From contig DCTK01000003.1 of NCBI GenBank assembly GCA_002329575.1, positions 4,743 to 17,904 of the forward strand: a DNA stretch of 13,162 nucleotides. Direction: 5' to 3'. Source of the DNA: Sutterella sp. UBA1442 (GTDB taxonomy: Bacteria; Pseudomonadota; Gammaproteobacteria; Burkholderiales; Burkholderiaceae_F). A program made the position numbers and the translations under genes. The notes below the pieces were generated by a model. That model was not told the origin of the DNA. It worked only from the letters and a program-made list of their open reading frames with translations, and ran no database searches. How positions within the stretch are numbered: the first letter of the stretch is position 1; every line of letters begins with the position of its first letter. Positions 1-6,763 of this stretch are shown here, piece after piece.

Positions 1-69
1 AAACCCGTAATTATCGGTACTTCCACTACCTATACGGTAGAGCGTCAAAGGTCGACAATTAAAGAATAG
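1..69 (+). CDS. 3' end of an unidentified gene (partial)
   Basis: Frame 1 is open from the first base to a TAG at 67-69 and encodes 22 residues that begin KPVIIGTSTTYTVERQ. A second frame (3-59) is also open, so the assignment rests only on the more protein-like composition of frame 1 and on its direction matching the next gene. The stop lies 48 bases before the DcuC-type gene, so this could be the last gene of an upstream unit or the first gene of the same operon. The fragment is too short to name a family. Confidence 0.4.
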   Translation, partial: KPVIIGTSTTYTVERQRSTIKE

Positions 70-80
70 GCTCATATTTT
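52..80 (+). promoter_or_regulatory. Candidate sigma-70 promoter for the dcuC-like unit
   Basis: TCGACA (52-57, 5 of 6 to TTGACA) is followed after exactly 17 bases by TATTTT (75-80, 4 of 6 to TATAAT). It would start RNA near 87, just before the hairpin and ribosome-binding site of the carrier gene. It overlaps the end of the upstream partial reading frame, which is common in compact genomes. The -10 is weak, so the call is tentative. Confidence 0.3.
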
Positions 81-88
81 TTGTTATA

Positions 89-110
89 GCAGTCTTCGGG
101 CTGCAAGGAG
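89..110 (+). promoter_or_regulatory. UUCG-capped hairpin abutting the Shine-Dalgarno of dcuC
   Basis: GCAGTC (89-94) and GGCTGC (99-104) form a six-pair stem with one G-U pair, closed by the exceptionally stable C(UUCG)G tetraloop. The next base starts AAGGAG (105-110), followed by seven bases and the ATG at 118. The hairpin leaves the ribosome-binding site single-stranded. It may act as a 5' stabilising or spacing element if transcription starts just upstream. It is not followed by a U-run, so it is not an intrinsic terminator. Confidence 0.5.
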
Positions 111-117
111 TTGATTT

Positions 118-1497
118 ATGACCGGCATCATCATCGTTGCGGTCTCCGTCTTTGCCGCGGCGTACTTGATTATCAAAAAATACTACGCGCCCGGTGCCCT
201 GCTTTTAGTAGGGATGGTGACTTTGGCTATTGTCGCATTTATTTCACCCGATCCTTTGATTACGGGTAAAAAAGCAACCCATTTGGACGGCTTAGACGTC
301 GTGCAAATGTTTACCAATTTGCTTCAAACTCGCGCTGCCGGCCTTGGTATGAACATCATGGTCATCGGCGGCTTTTCTTTTTACATGGATAAAATCGGCG
401 CCGGTCGCGCTTTGGTGCGCCTGAGCGTCAAACCGCTTTCATACATCCGCTCGCCCTATATCGTGATGATGTTGGGCTACGGTCTGGGCATTCTTTTGAA
501 TGTGTTTATCCCGTCGGCAGCCGGTCTGGCTCTTTTGTTGATGGTTTCGCTCTATCCCGTGATTTGCTCAGCAGGCGTCTCTCGTCAATCCGCTGCAGCG
601 ACGATTGTGATGACGGGTTGCTTCTGCTTCGGCATTTCAGGTCCCAACAACCTTTTGGCCGCAGAACTGACCAATATGCACATCATGGACTTTTTCATCA
701 ATGTGCAATGGGCCGTGGGTTGCTTGGCCGTTCCTGTTTCATTAATTGTTCACTTCTTCGTGCAACGCTACTTTGATAAAAAGGACTTGGCAAGCGGTCG
801 CATCACCCAAGCAGACTTCGAACCGCCGATGTCAGACAACTCTGACAATACGGAAGAAGCTCCTGCTTACTATGCCCTTTTCCCGCTCACCCCTGTGGTG
901 CTGTTGTTCGTTTTCTCGCCTTTGATGTACCAAGGCATTCGAATGGAAGTGGTTACGGCCATTTTAAGTTCCACGTTCTTTGCGTTCATCGTTGACGGCA
1001 TTCGTCGCAGGAACTTACGTCAATCCTTGGATCAATTAAAGAGTTACAGCCAAGGCATGGGCAAGGTCTTCGCTTCGACCGTGTTCTTGATTGTGTGCGC
1101 AGAAGTGTTTGCAGCAGGCTTAACGAAGTCGGGCGGCATTGCCACGATCATTGAATCGGTTTCCGGCTTACAAACCGGTGCCATTGCCCTCTTTACTGTG
1201 ATGTTCATCATTGTGGCCGCATCGGCCTTCGTGATGGGTTCTGGCAATGCTTCGTTCTTTAGCTTCGCACCGATGATTCCGGATGCAGCAGCCAACCTCG
1301 GCGCGCAAGCCGCTTATATGATTTCACCCTTGCAATTGGTCAGCGGTATGGCTCGTTCTTCAAGTCCTGTGGCCGGCGTGACAATTGCCGTTGCAGGCTT
1401 AAGTGGCATTAACCCGTTCGAACTCGTTCGCCGCTCCATTCCGGTGATGATTCCAACGGCCTTAACTGTTTATCTCACGTCCATCTTCTACATCTAA
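118..1497 (+). CDS. dcuC: DcuC-family anaerobic C4-dicarboxylate carrier
   Basis: This 459-residue, very hydrophobic inner-membrane protein matches the length (about 460) and layout of E. coli DcuC, which takes up, exchanges or exports fumarate, succinate and malate during anaerobic growth. Family-typical segments are visible: a GGFSFYMDKIGA stretch in the N-terminal half, GSGNA at residues 374-378, and near the C-terminus SSSPVAGVTIAVAGLSGINP, which parallels the TLSPVSGVVVAVAG stretch of E. coli DcuC as I recall it. A polar cytoplasmic loop around residues 225-250 divides the two membrane halves. The ATG follows AAGGAG by seven bases. The next gene, an amidohydrolase, starts 11 bases after the stop, so the two are almost certainly co-transcribed. 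The real substrate may therefore be an amide- or peptide-like dicarboxylate rather than a simple C4 acid. The family is confident and the substrate is not. Confidence 0.88.
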   Translation: MTGIIIVAVSVFAAAYLIIKKYYAPGALLLVGMVTLAIVAFISPDPLITGKKATHLDGLDVVQMFTNLLQTRAAGLGMNIMVIGGFSFYMDKIGAGRALVRLSVKPLSYIRSPYIVMMLGYGLGILLNVFIPSAAGLALLLMVSLYPVICSAGVSRQSAAATIVMTGCFCFGISGPNNLLAAELTNMHIMDFFINVQWAVGCLAVPVSLIVHFFVQRYFDKKDLASGRITQADFEPPMSDNSDNTEEAPAYYALFPLTPVVLLFVFSPLMYQGIRMEVVTAILSSTFFAFIVDGIRRRNLRQSLDQLKSYSQGMGKVFASTVFLIVCAEVFAAGLTKSGGIATIIESVSGLQTGAIALFTVMFIIVAASAFVMGSGNASFFSFAPMIPDAAANLGAQAAYMISPLQLVSGMARSSSPVAGVTIAVAGLSGINPFELVRRSIPVMIPTALTVYLTSIFYI

Positions 1498-1508
1498 AGA
1501 GGCGTTAT

Positions 1509-2789
1509 ATGGATAAAACTATTTTCGACGAGATGATCGCGACACGACGCCATCTTCACCGTTTCCCCGAAGAGGGATGGACGGAATTTCAAACAACGTA
1601 CCTGATTGCTACTCGCCTGAGAGAATTGGGTTATACCGATGTCAGACTCGGTCGCCAAATCATCGACACCGAGGCAGTCTTGGGACGCAATCCCGAACAA
1701 GTTAAGGCTTCCATTGATCGCGCCATCAAAAACGGTGTGCCGGAAACTTTTATTCAAGAAATCGATGAACTCACCGGTTGTGTGGCTATTCTAAATACAG
1801 GTCGCACAGGACCGGTGACGGCTTTGCGCTTTGACATCGACTGCAACCCGGTGCAAGAAACGGACGATCCGGATCACGCTCCCAATCGTGAAGGGTTCTG
1901 CTCCGAACACCCGGGGCTGATGCACGCCTGTGGTCACGATGGTCATACTGCAGTGGGCCTTGCCGTTGCTCGTTGGCTGATGCAAAACAAAGACAGCCTG
2001 TGCGGCACGGTGAAACTTGTCTTCCAACCCGCCGAAGAAGGCGTCAGAGGAGCCGTTGCCATTGCCTCTTCGGGCATCCTTGATGACGTTGACAATATCG
2101 TCGGATCTCACTGTGGCGGCAAGGTCAAACTGGGCGAGGTAGGACTGATTCATAAGGGCATCTTAGCGAGCACAAAATTTGATATCCGCTTCAAAGGCAC
2201 TCCGTCTCATGCGGGCAACAATCCGCATAAGGGTCATAGTGCCCTGCTGGCAGCCAGCGCCACGGCTTTGATGATTGTAGGCATTGCTCGCCACGGCGAC
2301 GGTGCCTCTCGAGTAGCCGTCGGCAAACTCGTTGCTGGCGAAGGTCGTAACGTCACGCCGGTTAATGCTTACATGCAAATCGAAGTGCGTGGAGAAACTG
2401 CCGAGATCAACGACTATCTGTGCCAAAAAGTAGAACATATCGTGCGCGGCAATGCCGAAGCCTATGAAGTTGAAGGCAAACTCGAATGCGTTGGCCAAGC
2501 GACGACCATTATTGAGTGTCCAGCCGTACTCGATACTTTACGTAGCATCGCTCAAGAGATCCCTGAAGTCACCCGTATTGCCGAACTCGATACGCCGGCC
2601 GGCAGTGAAGACTTCACAATCATGCTCAAGCGAGTCGTAGAACGAGGCGGCCAAGGAGGGATGTTCCGTTGGGGATGCAACCACCATGGTCACCATCGTG
2701 CTGATTTTGAATTGCAAGACACGCTCTCCATGCCGATTGCGTTTGAAATCTTTACGCGATACCTGCAAAAAACAAACTCGGCGGACTGA
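1509..2789 (+). CDS. AbgA-like M20 metallo-amidohydrolase
   Basis: This 426-residue protein belongs to peptidase family M20D and resembles AbgA (aminobenzoyl-glutamate hydrolase subunit A, about 436 aa) and related N-acyl amino-acid hydrolases. It starts with the family-typical RRHLHRFPEEGWTEFQT region. The dinuclear-metal motif HACGHDGH spans residues 139-146. The catalytic glutamate pair is at E176-E177 in FQPAEEG, and a late histidine cluster lies at 392-396. The insert at about residues 45-90, before the metal site, is characteristic of the AbgA branch rather than of simple hippurate hydrolases. There is no signal peptide, so it acts in the cytoplasm. It follows the carrier gene by 11 bases with a purine-rich AAAGAGG site, suggesting that an imported N-acylated dicarboxylic amino acid is hydrolysed. 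No AbgB-type partner or AbgT transporter is present, so p-aminobenzoyl-glutamate is only one possible substrate. The family is secure. Confidence 0.85.
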   Translation: MDKTIFDEMIATRRHLHRFPEEGWTEFQTTYLIATRLRELGYTDVRLGRQIIDTEAVLGRNPEQVKASIDRAIKNGVPETFIQEIDELTGCVAILNTGRTGPVTALRFDIDCNPVQETDDPDHAPNREGFCSEHPGLMHACGHDGHTAVGLAVARWLMQNKDSLCGTVKLVFQPAEEGVRGAVAIASSGILDDVDNIVGSHCGGKVKLGEVGLIHKGILASTKFDIRFKGTPSHAGNNPHKGHSALLAASATALMIVGIARHGDGASRVAVGKLVAGEGRNVTPVNAYMQIEVRGETAEINDYLCQKVEHIVRGNAEAYEVEGKLECVGQATTIIECPAVLDTLRSIAQEIPEVTRIAELDTPAGSEDFTIMLKRVVERGGQGGMFRWGCNHHGHHRADFELQDTLSMPIAFEIFTRYLQKTNSAD

Positions 2790-2810
2790 TTAGTTTCTGA
2801 CCTTTCCTAA

Positions 2811-2853
2811 CAAACACGGGCGACACCTCTAAAAAGTGTTGCCCGGTTTGTTT
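2811..2853 (+). terminator. Intrinsic terminator of the dcuC-amidohydrolase unit
   Basis: CAAACACGGGCGACAC (2811-2826) pairs with GTGTTGCCCGGTTTG (2836-2850) with one bulged A and one G-U pair. The loop is nine bases and a short T-run follows. It lies 22 bases after the amidohydrolase stop and faces a convergent minus-strand gene. Confidence 0.7.
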
Positions 2854-2865
2854 CTCAAGGAGAGC

Positions 2866-2888
2866 CGCATTTTTCAAATGCGAGTTTT
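2866..2888 (+). terminator. Second small hairpin with trailing T-run
   Basis: CGCATTT (2866-2872) and AAATGCG (2876-2882) form a perfect seven-base inverted repeat around TTC, followed by AGTTTT. It sits between the first terminator and the stop of the convergent NrdD-like gene. It could be a back-up terminator or a 3'-end stabiliser for either strand. The stem is AT-rich and short, so the call is weak. Confidence 0.35.
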
Positions 2889-2894
2889 AGAAAA

Positions 2895-3077
2895 TTATTT
2901 CTTCGATTCGGAAGCGTCCGAGAGATTGCACTTACTTTCAACAAAGCACTTGCGCTCGTAAAACTCCCCTTTCTTGCCCGTGTTGAAAGACGAGACAGGG
3001 CGGTGGTAACCCATCACACGAGTCCACACTTCACACGGTTGACGTTCACTATCTTTGAGTTGGACTTGATCAGGCAT
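2895..3077 (-). CDS. Stand-alone NrdD-type glycyl-radical domain peptide
   Basis: This 60-residue protein corresponds only to the C-terminal end of class III (anaerobic) ribonucleotide reductase NrdD. The core CEVWTRVMGYHRPVSSFNTG (residues 15-34) aligns with the segment carrying the radical glycine in NrdD (RVCGYL...FNAGKQEE in E. coli), which places the radical glycine at Gly23. The CxxC pairs of the NrdD zinc ribbon are absent; cysteines remain at 15, 44 and 50. The start is the ATG at 3075-3077, which has AAGAAGAGG seven bases upstream; a longer frame to 3128 has no such site. No remainder of nrdD lies on this strand to the right, so it is not a recent truncation in place. Short proteins of this family are usually labelled anaerobic ribonucleoside-triphosphate reductase in genomes. 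Whether it is a subunit, a spare radical domain or something else cannot be told. Confidence 0.75.
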   Translation of the reverse strand: MPDQVQLKDSERQPCEVWTRVMGYHRPVSSFNTGKKGEFYERKCFVESKCNLSDASESKK

Positions 3078-3116
3078 GGCAAACCTCTTCTTCAAATATC
3101 TTGTTTCGTGCAAGTC

Positions 3117-3122
3117 ACTATA
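3117..3122 (-). promoter_or_regulatory. Candidate -10 for the NrdD-like gene
   Basis: Read on the minus strand this is TATAGT, 5 of 6 to the sigma-70 -10, about 40 bases upstream of the ATG. The -35 region (TTTTAA) is poor, so an activator may be needed. A lone TTGAT half-site lies at 3147-3151 but lacks its partner half. Confidence 0.3.
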
Positions 3123-3268
3123 ACACAATACCTTGTATATTAAAAATTGATTTTCTTTATTGCTCGCATAGTCTGAAACAATCGTTCGTTTTCGCTCGCA
3201 ATCAAAACTCTCAGAAAATTGGAATCATCATCTCAGGAAAAATATGGTTTCATAAAGCGAAAAAAAGC

Positions 3269-3274
3269 TACAAT
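3269..3274 (+). promoter_or_regulatory. Candidate -10 for the phosphoribosyltransferase leader
   Basis: TACAAT is a good -10 match in the AT-rich part of the 305-base spacer 3078-3382. It would start RNA near 3281 and give a leader of about 100 bases that contains the repeats and hairpins at 3291-3363. No clear -35 is present 16-18 bases upstream. The remainder of the spacer (about 3123-3268) shows no gene or RNA that I can support. Confidence 0.3.
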
Positions 3275-3290
3275 AACGACATCGTTTTTG

Positions 3291-3386
3291 GTCTTTTGGG
3301 ACAGGCTCTCTGTCCATCACTTTTTTCTCGGAGGAATGCAATCTCCTGTCTTTTGCGGACAGGAACGGTTGCTTATTTGCTTATGA
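3291..3386 (+). promoter_or_regulatory. Structured, repeat-containing 5' leader of the phosphoribosyltransferase gene
   Basis: A 15-16 base near-perfect direct repeat occurs at 3291-3305 (GTCTTTTGGGACAGG) and 3348-3363 (GTCTTTTGCGGACAGG). The first copy's GGACAG pairs with CTGTCC at 3310-3315, and a T6 run follows five bases later. The second copy's GACAGG (3358-3363) pairs with CCTGTC at 3345-3350. CTGTCC (3310-3315) could instead pair with the second GGACAG, and CCTGTC with the first GACAGG, so the hairpins are mutually exclusive. An ATG at 3336 opens a 16-codon frame (MQSPVFCGQERLLICL) whose TGA overlaps the gene's ATG as ATGA. GGAGG lies only one base before that ATG. The leader may work by attenuation or translational coupling. 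It matches no riboswitch class that I can name. Confidence 0.4.
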
Positions 3387-3973
3387 AATACTTTGACTTC
3401 GAACTGTTAGGCGTCAAGCGCAAGCTTCCCTATGTACGTGTTTCGGACAAAATGGCACTGGCCAGTTTTGTCGTGCTGTCGGATACGGAACTCGTGCAAG
3501 CTGCTGCACCGGAACTGGTAAAGCGCTTGCCCGAAGTTGACTTTTTGATGACTGCAGAAGCCAAAGGCATCATTTTGACTTATGAAATGAGTCGCTTGAT
3601 GGGCATGAAGGACTTTATCGTGGCACGAAAAAGCTACAAGCCCTACATGCAAAACGCTCTTTCACACTCCGTGCACTCGGTAACTACTCAAAAGGAGCAA
3701 ACGCTGTGGCTCGATGGCTGTGACGCCGAACGCTTGCGTGGCAAGCGAGTGGCGTTGATTGACGATGTGTTTGCCACGGGCGAGTCGTTAGCCGCCATCG
3801 AAGAGCTGGCTAAAGCCGCAGGCGCTGAGGTCGTTGCTCGCGCAGCCATTTTGGCCGAACTGGAATCTGTCGGTCGTCCCGATCTGATTTACTTGAAAGA
3901 ACACTATGTCTTCCGTGCCAATCCTGACGGTACCTTCACGCCGATCAAGAGCTTGAAGGAACTGGAAGAGTAA
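3383..3973 (+). CDS. Purine-type phosphoribosyltransferase (adenine PRTase-like)
   Basis: This 196-residue cytoplasmic type I phosphoribosyltransferase would convert a free purine base and PRPP to the nucleoside monophosphate and pyrophosphate. The PRPP-binding motif VALIDDVFATGES spans residues 123-135, with the Asp127-Asp128 pair. AEAKGI in the first half matches the EARG/EAKG loop of adenine and xanthine PRTases. The start at 3383 is chosen because the family N-terminus (KYFDFELLGVKRKLP) begins there; the frame continues open upstream to 3101, but that part is not protein-like. No Shine-Dalgarno lies at the usual distance. The ATG overlaps the stop of a 16-codon leader frame, so translational coupling is plausible. 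The sequence recalls the short adenine-PRTase family common in gut Clostridia more than E. coli Apt, from memory, which could indicate old transfer. The base specificity is not certain. Confidence 0.8.
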   Translation: MKYFDFELLGVKRKLPYVRVSDKMALASFVVLSDTELVQAAAPELVKRLPEVDFLMTAEAKGIILTYEMSRLMGMKDFIVARKSYKPYMQNALSHSVHSVTTQKEQTLWLDGCDAERLRGKRVALIDDVFATGESLAAIEELAKAAGAEVVARAAILAELESVGRPDLIYLKEHYVFRANPDGTFTPIKSLKELEE

Positions 3974-4008
3974 CTGTAGCCGTTACTGATTTTCACGATT
4001 CTATAGAC

Positions 4009-4036
4009 AAAGTCCCCGAAAATTTTCGGGGACTTT
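4009..4036. terminator. Bidirectional intrinsic terminator
   Basis: A perfect 28-base palindrome: AAAGTCCCCGAAAA (4009-4022) faces TTTTCGGGGACTTT (4023-4036), with A- and T-runs on both sides. It sits 35 bases after the phosphoribosyltransferase stop and 10 bases after the convergent transporter stop, so it serves both strands. Confidence 0.9.
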
Positions 4037-4046
4037 TCGTATGACC

Positions 4047-4985
4047 TTATTTGTGATCTCTAGCCTCTACATGGCGCAAGTGGCGTTGAAGCCCCTCTTC
4101 GGTATGCTTGGCCGCTTCGATGGCTTTTTGCTTTTCTTGACGTGTGAAGTAGCTGGCCAAAATTCCGGCAATCACAATCATCACCATGCCGACCACGATA
4201 GCGATCGTGGCAGGCTCCCCGAAAACAATTTCACCCATAATCGTGGAAAAGAGCACAACCGTGTATTGCAACGCGCCACTTAAAACCATGTTGCCTCGAC
4301 TAAAAGCACGCGTCAGGAAGAACTGGGCGAGAGTGGAACAAAGCATAAAGCCGCCGATAGCCATCGCGGCTTTCGTTGTCGGCATGTGAAAGCCGCCTGT
4401 AAACAAAGTTCCGATCAAGCCGCAAAGTGTTCCTACAAGCACAAAGTAGAACAAAATACGCAATTCCGGTTCTTTTAATAACCCCAAGCGTTTGACATAC
4501 GCGACAGCTACAGCCGTACAGAAACCGGCTCCAAGACCCACGCCAGCAGCAAAATACTCATGCGGAGCAATGGTGGGCGAAAGCATGATCACAACGCCGG
4601 CAAAACCCAGCAACAACGTTGAGAGTAACTTCCAGTTAATGCCCGTACGATTACAAAGAGCAATGCCTACCGTGAAGCAGCCTAAAAAAAGCGGAGACGT
4701 GTAATTCAACGTCATCGCCAAACCGATATTTAAGTGAGAGATAGAGTAAATGCCGGCCATCACGGCGCCCGCTCCGACAAAAGAGCGAATGAAGTGGTCA
4801 AGCGGATAACGCGTTACTACCGTGATGTGGCGCATCCGCATCATGCTGTAAAACAGTACCAGTCCGAAAATTGAGCGATAAAAAAGAACTTCAAAGGAGC
4901 CTATGCCCTCCATGCTGGAAAATTTCACGCATACAGCATAGAGCGCAAAAAACATGGCCGAAACGACCATCCACAGTGACTGCAT
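4047..4985 (-). CDS. DMT-superfamily (EamA-type) transporter
   Basis: This 312-residue integral membrane protein has about ten hydrophobic segments in two similar halves, as expected of the drug/metabolite transporter superfamily (two EamA domains). The first helix starts at the N-terminus (LWMVVSAMFFALYAVCVKF). A motif-like FYRSIFGLV follows near residue 35, and an FGEP motif late in the second half is typical of EamA proteins. The C-terminus is a charged cytoplasmic tail rich in Lys, Glu and His. Members export or import amino acids, nucleotides or other small metabolites, and the substrate cannot be read here. The ATG at 4985 is the only in-frame start after an upstream stop; its ribosome-binding site (GAGAAG) is modest. 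It is a single-gene unit with its own promoter, and it shares a terminator with the convergent phosphoribosyltransferase gene. Confidence 0.82.
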   Translation of the reverse strand: MQSLWMVVSAMFFALYAVCVKFSSMEGIGSFEVLFYRSIFGLVLFYSMMRMRHITVVTRYPLDHFIRSFVGAGAVMAGIYSISHLNIGLAMTLNYTSPLFLGCFTVGIALCNRTGINWKLLSTLLLGFAGVVIMLSPTIAPHEYFAAGVGLGAGFCTAVAVAYVKRLGLLKEPELRILFYFVLVGTLCGLIGTLFTGGFHMPTTKAAMAIGGFMLCSTLAQFFLTRAFSRGNMVLSGALQYTVVLFSTIMGEIVFGEPATIAIVVGMVMIVIAGILASYFTRQEKQKAIEAAKHTEEGLQRHLRHVEARDHK

Positions 4986-5017
4986 TTTGTCTTCTCACGA
5001 TTTAAGCAACTCCTTGT

Positions 5018-5047
5018 ACTATAGCGCCAAATATGAATTTGGCTCAA
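5018..5047 (-). promoter_or_regulatory. Sigma-70 promoter of the DMT transporter with an internal dyad
   Basis: On the minus strand, TTGAGC (5042-5047) and TATAGT (5018-5023) are 18 bases apart, 33 bases upstream of the ATG. Between them lies a perfect seven-base inverted repeat, GCCAAAT (5026-5032) and ATTTGGC (5037-5043), around four bases. Such a dyad in the spacer is a plausible repressor operator. Confidence 0.5.
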
Positions 5048-5082
5048 GCTTGACCGTTAACCTAACTCAAAAAGTCCGCCAA

Positions 5083-5117
5083 CAAAAAACCGCCGGACTG
5101 AAGCCGGCGGTTTTTTG
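5083..5117. terminator. Bidirectional intrinsic terminator
   Basis: CAAAAAACCGCCGG (5083-5096) and CCGGCGGTTTTTTG (5104-5117) form a perfect 14-base stem around a seven-base loop. A GC core flanked by A6 and T6 makes it work in either direction. It ends the DASS transporter transcript 16 bases after its stop. Confidence 0.92.
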
Positions 5118-5132
5118 TGGCGTACCATAGTG

Positions 5133-6665
5133 TTAATGAATAATTCCCACGGGAATCGCCATGCACAAGAAGGACACGACGATAATGGAGGCAACGTTGA
5201 GCCAGAAACCCGCCTTGATCATTTCCCCGATTTGAATACGACCGGTACCGAAGATGATGGCATTGGGCGGCGTACCCACCGGCATCATAAAGGCGGTGGA
5301 GGCACTCAATGTTGCGCAGATCAAAAGCGCTTCGGGGTGCATGTTAATCGATTGAGCCACTGCAGAGACCAACGGCATCATCGTAGCAGCCAAGGCCGTA
5401 TTGGACGTAAATTCAGAGGCAAAAATCGTGATCGAAGACACACCCACCATCACAACCGACTCTGGCATACCGGCTAAGACTGTTGCTTGCGCTCCGATGA
5501 TATCGGCTACACCCGTTGTTTGGATAGCGGCTGCCATCGTCAAGCCGCCACCGAACAACAGCAACACGTCCCAAGCGACATTTTCACTGGCACTGGACCA
5601 ATCCAAAGCGTGGATTCCGCGCTTGTAGTCAACCGGGATGATAAAGAGAATGATGCCGGCACCCATTGCGATCAACGTATCACTCAACGGTGCAAAAGGT
5701 TTCATGCCACCGATTTCAAGACCGCGCACAACCGGACCGAAGCACCACAATAGAGCAGTAATGACAAAGACTGTTAACACAATCTTTTCGCCACGAGACA
5801 TGGGACCGAGCTTTTCAATTTCAGCACGCACCCATTCTTTACCACCGGGCAATTCATCAATTTGTTCACGGAAAAGAATCTTCGTCATCAACAAATACGT
5901 AATCAGTGTCAAAACACCAATCACGGGCACAGAGATCTTCATCCAGTCAATGAAGTTCACACCCACGCCATACGTTTGTTCGACAAAGCGCACGAAAATA
6001 CCGTTTGGCGGCGTACCGATTAACGTTAACACACCGCCCAAGCTGGCACCGTAAGCGATGGACAATAAGACACTGACGCCGAAGTTGTGCTCTCGACGAT
6101 CAATCGGCAAGTCTGCGCGCGTAGAACGCACCACGCCCATCACAGCCAAGGCAATAGGCACCATCATAGCCGCCGTTGCGGTATTACTCACCCAGGCAGA
6201 AATAAAGGCCGTTGAGAGCAACAAGCCCAAAATAATTTGTTGTGGCTTCGTGCCCACAAATCGAATCGTCATCAATGCAATGCGACGATCCAAATGCCAG
6301 CGAGCAATGCCGGCTGCCAGTAAAAAGCCACCTAAGAAAAGGAAAATCGTGCCGTTGGCATAGTTTTTAAGCGTATCACCGGTCGATGCCACTCCGAATA
6401 ACGGGAAAAGCACAATCGGCAATAACGACGTCACGGCAATAGGCACCGCTTCCGTAAACCACCAAATCGCCATCCAAAGCACAATGGAAGAACAAGCACG
6501 AGCCGCATGCGTAAACTCAGCAGGTGCTCCGCTCGTTGAAATATATTGGTCCGGTAATACGAAGTACAGCAAAAACGCAAATAACGGTCCAACAATTAAG
6601 GGAATAACTTTTGATTTGTTGCTTAACGCACCAATTTCAATACTGGATTCATGGTGTAGAGTCAT
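5133..6665 (-). CDS. DASS-family Na+/dicarboxylate symporter
   Basis: This 510-residue inner-membrane protein belongs to the divalent anion:Na+ symporter family (SLC13/VcINDY/SdcS type), which imports succinate, fumarate, malate or similar anions with sodium. Both hallmark half-site repeats are intact: SNTATAAMM at residues 160-168 and SNTALAATMM at 421-430. Each is followed by a GTPPN motif, at 217-221 and 464-468; these form the sodium and carboxylate sites. The length is normal for the family, and the N-terminal 20 residues are cytoplasmic. The start has GGGGAG seven bases upstream. It is a single-gene unit, terminated at 5083-5117. A perfect FNR box lies 128 bases upstream, so expression is probably oxygen-controlled. 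With the DcuC-type gene 3.6 kb away, it points to a metabolism based on dicarboxylates. Substrate choice within the family is not decided. Confidence 0.9.
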   Translation of the reverse strand: MTLHHESSIEIGALSNKSKVIPLIVGPLFAFLLYFVLPDQYISTSGAPAEFTHAARACSSIVLWMAIWWFTEAVPIAVTSLLPIVLFPLFGVASTGDTLKNYANGTIFLFLGGFLLAAGIARWHLDRRIALMTIRFVGTKPQQIILGLLLSTAFISAWVSNTATAAMMVPIALAVMGVVRSTRADLPIDRREHNFGVSVLLSIAYGASLGGVLTLIGTPPNGIFVRFVEQTYGVGVNFIDWMKISVPVIGVLTLITYLLMTKILFREQIDELPGGKEWVRAEIEKLGPMSRGEKIVLTVFVITALLWCFGPVVRGLEIGGMKPFAPLSDTLIAMGAGIILFIIPVDYKRGIHALDWSSASENVAWDVLLLFGGGLTMAAAIQTTGVADIIGAQATVLAGMPESVVMVGVSSITIFASEFTSNTALAATMMPLVSAVAQSINMHPEALLICATLSASTAFMMPVGTPPNAIIFGTGRIQIGEMIKAGFWLNVASIIVVSFLCMAIPVGIIH

Positions 6666-6763
6666 AATGGTCTCCCCAAAATGGGTCTATGTCTCAAGCC
6701 GGATGCTCAAACACCGGCCCACGGATTGACCGAATCAACGACCGCTATCTTGCAGCCATCGAT

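Noticed and set aside
1791..2153. 120-codon minus-strand frame inside the amidohydrolase gene
   Set aside because: It is an antisense shadow of the conserved metal-site region of the M20 enzyme.
3147..3160. Possible FNR site upstream of the NrdD-like gene
   Set aside because: Only the TTGAT half is present; the other half (TTTAT) does not match ATCAA, and the spacing to the candidate -10 is off.
3101..3382. 94-codon N-terminal extension of the phosphoribosyltransferase frame
   Set aside because: Its composition is unlike a protein domain, it runs through the candidate promoter and hairpins, and family homology starts at the ATG at 3383.
5638..6054. 138-codon open frame on the plus strand inside the DASS gene
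   Set aside because: It is an antisense shadow of a strongly conserved membrane protein gene, with no ribosome-binding site and no recognisable family.
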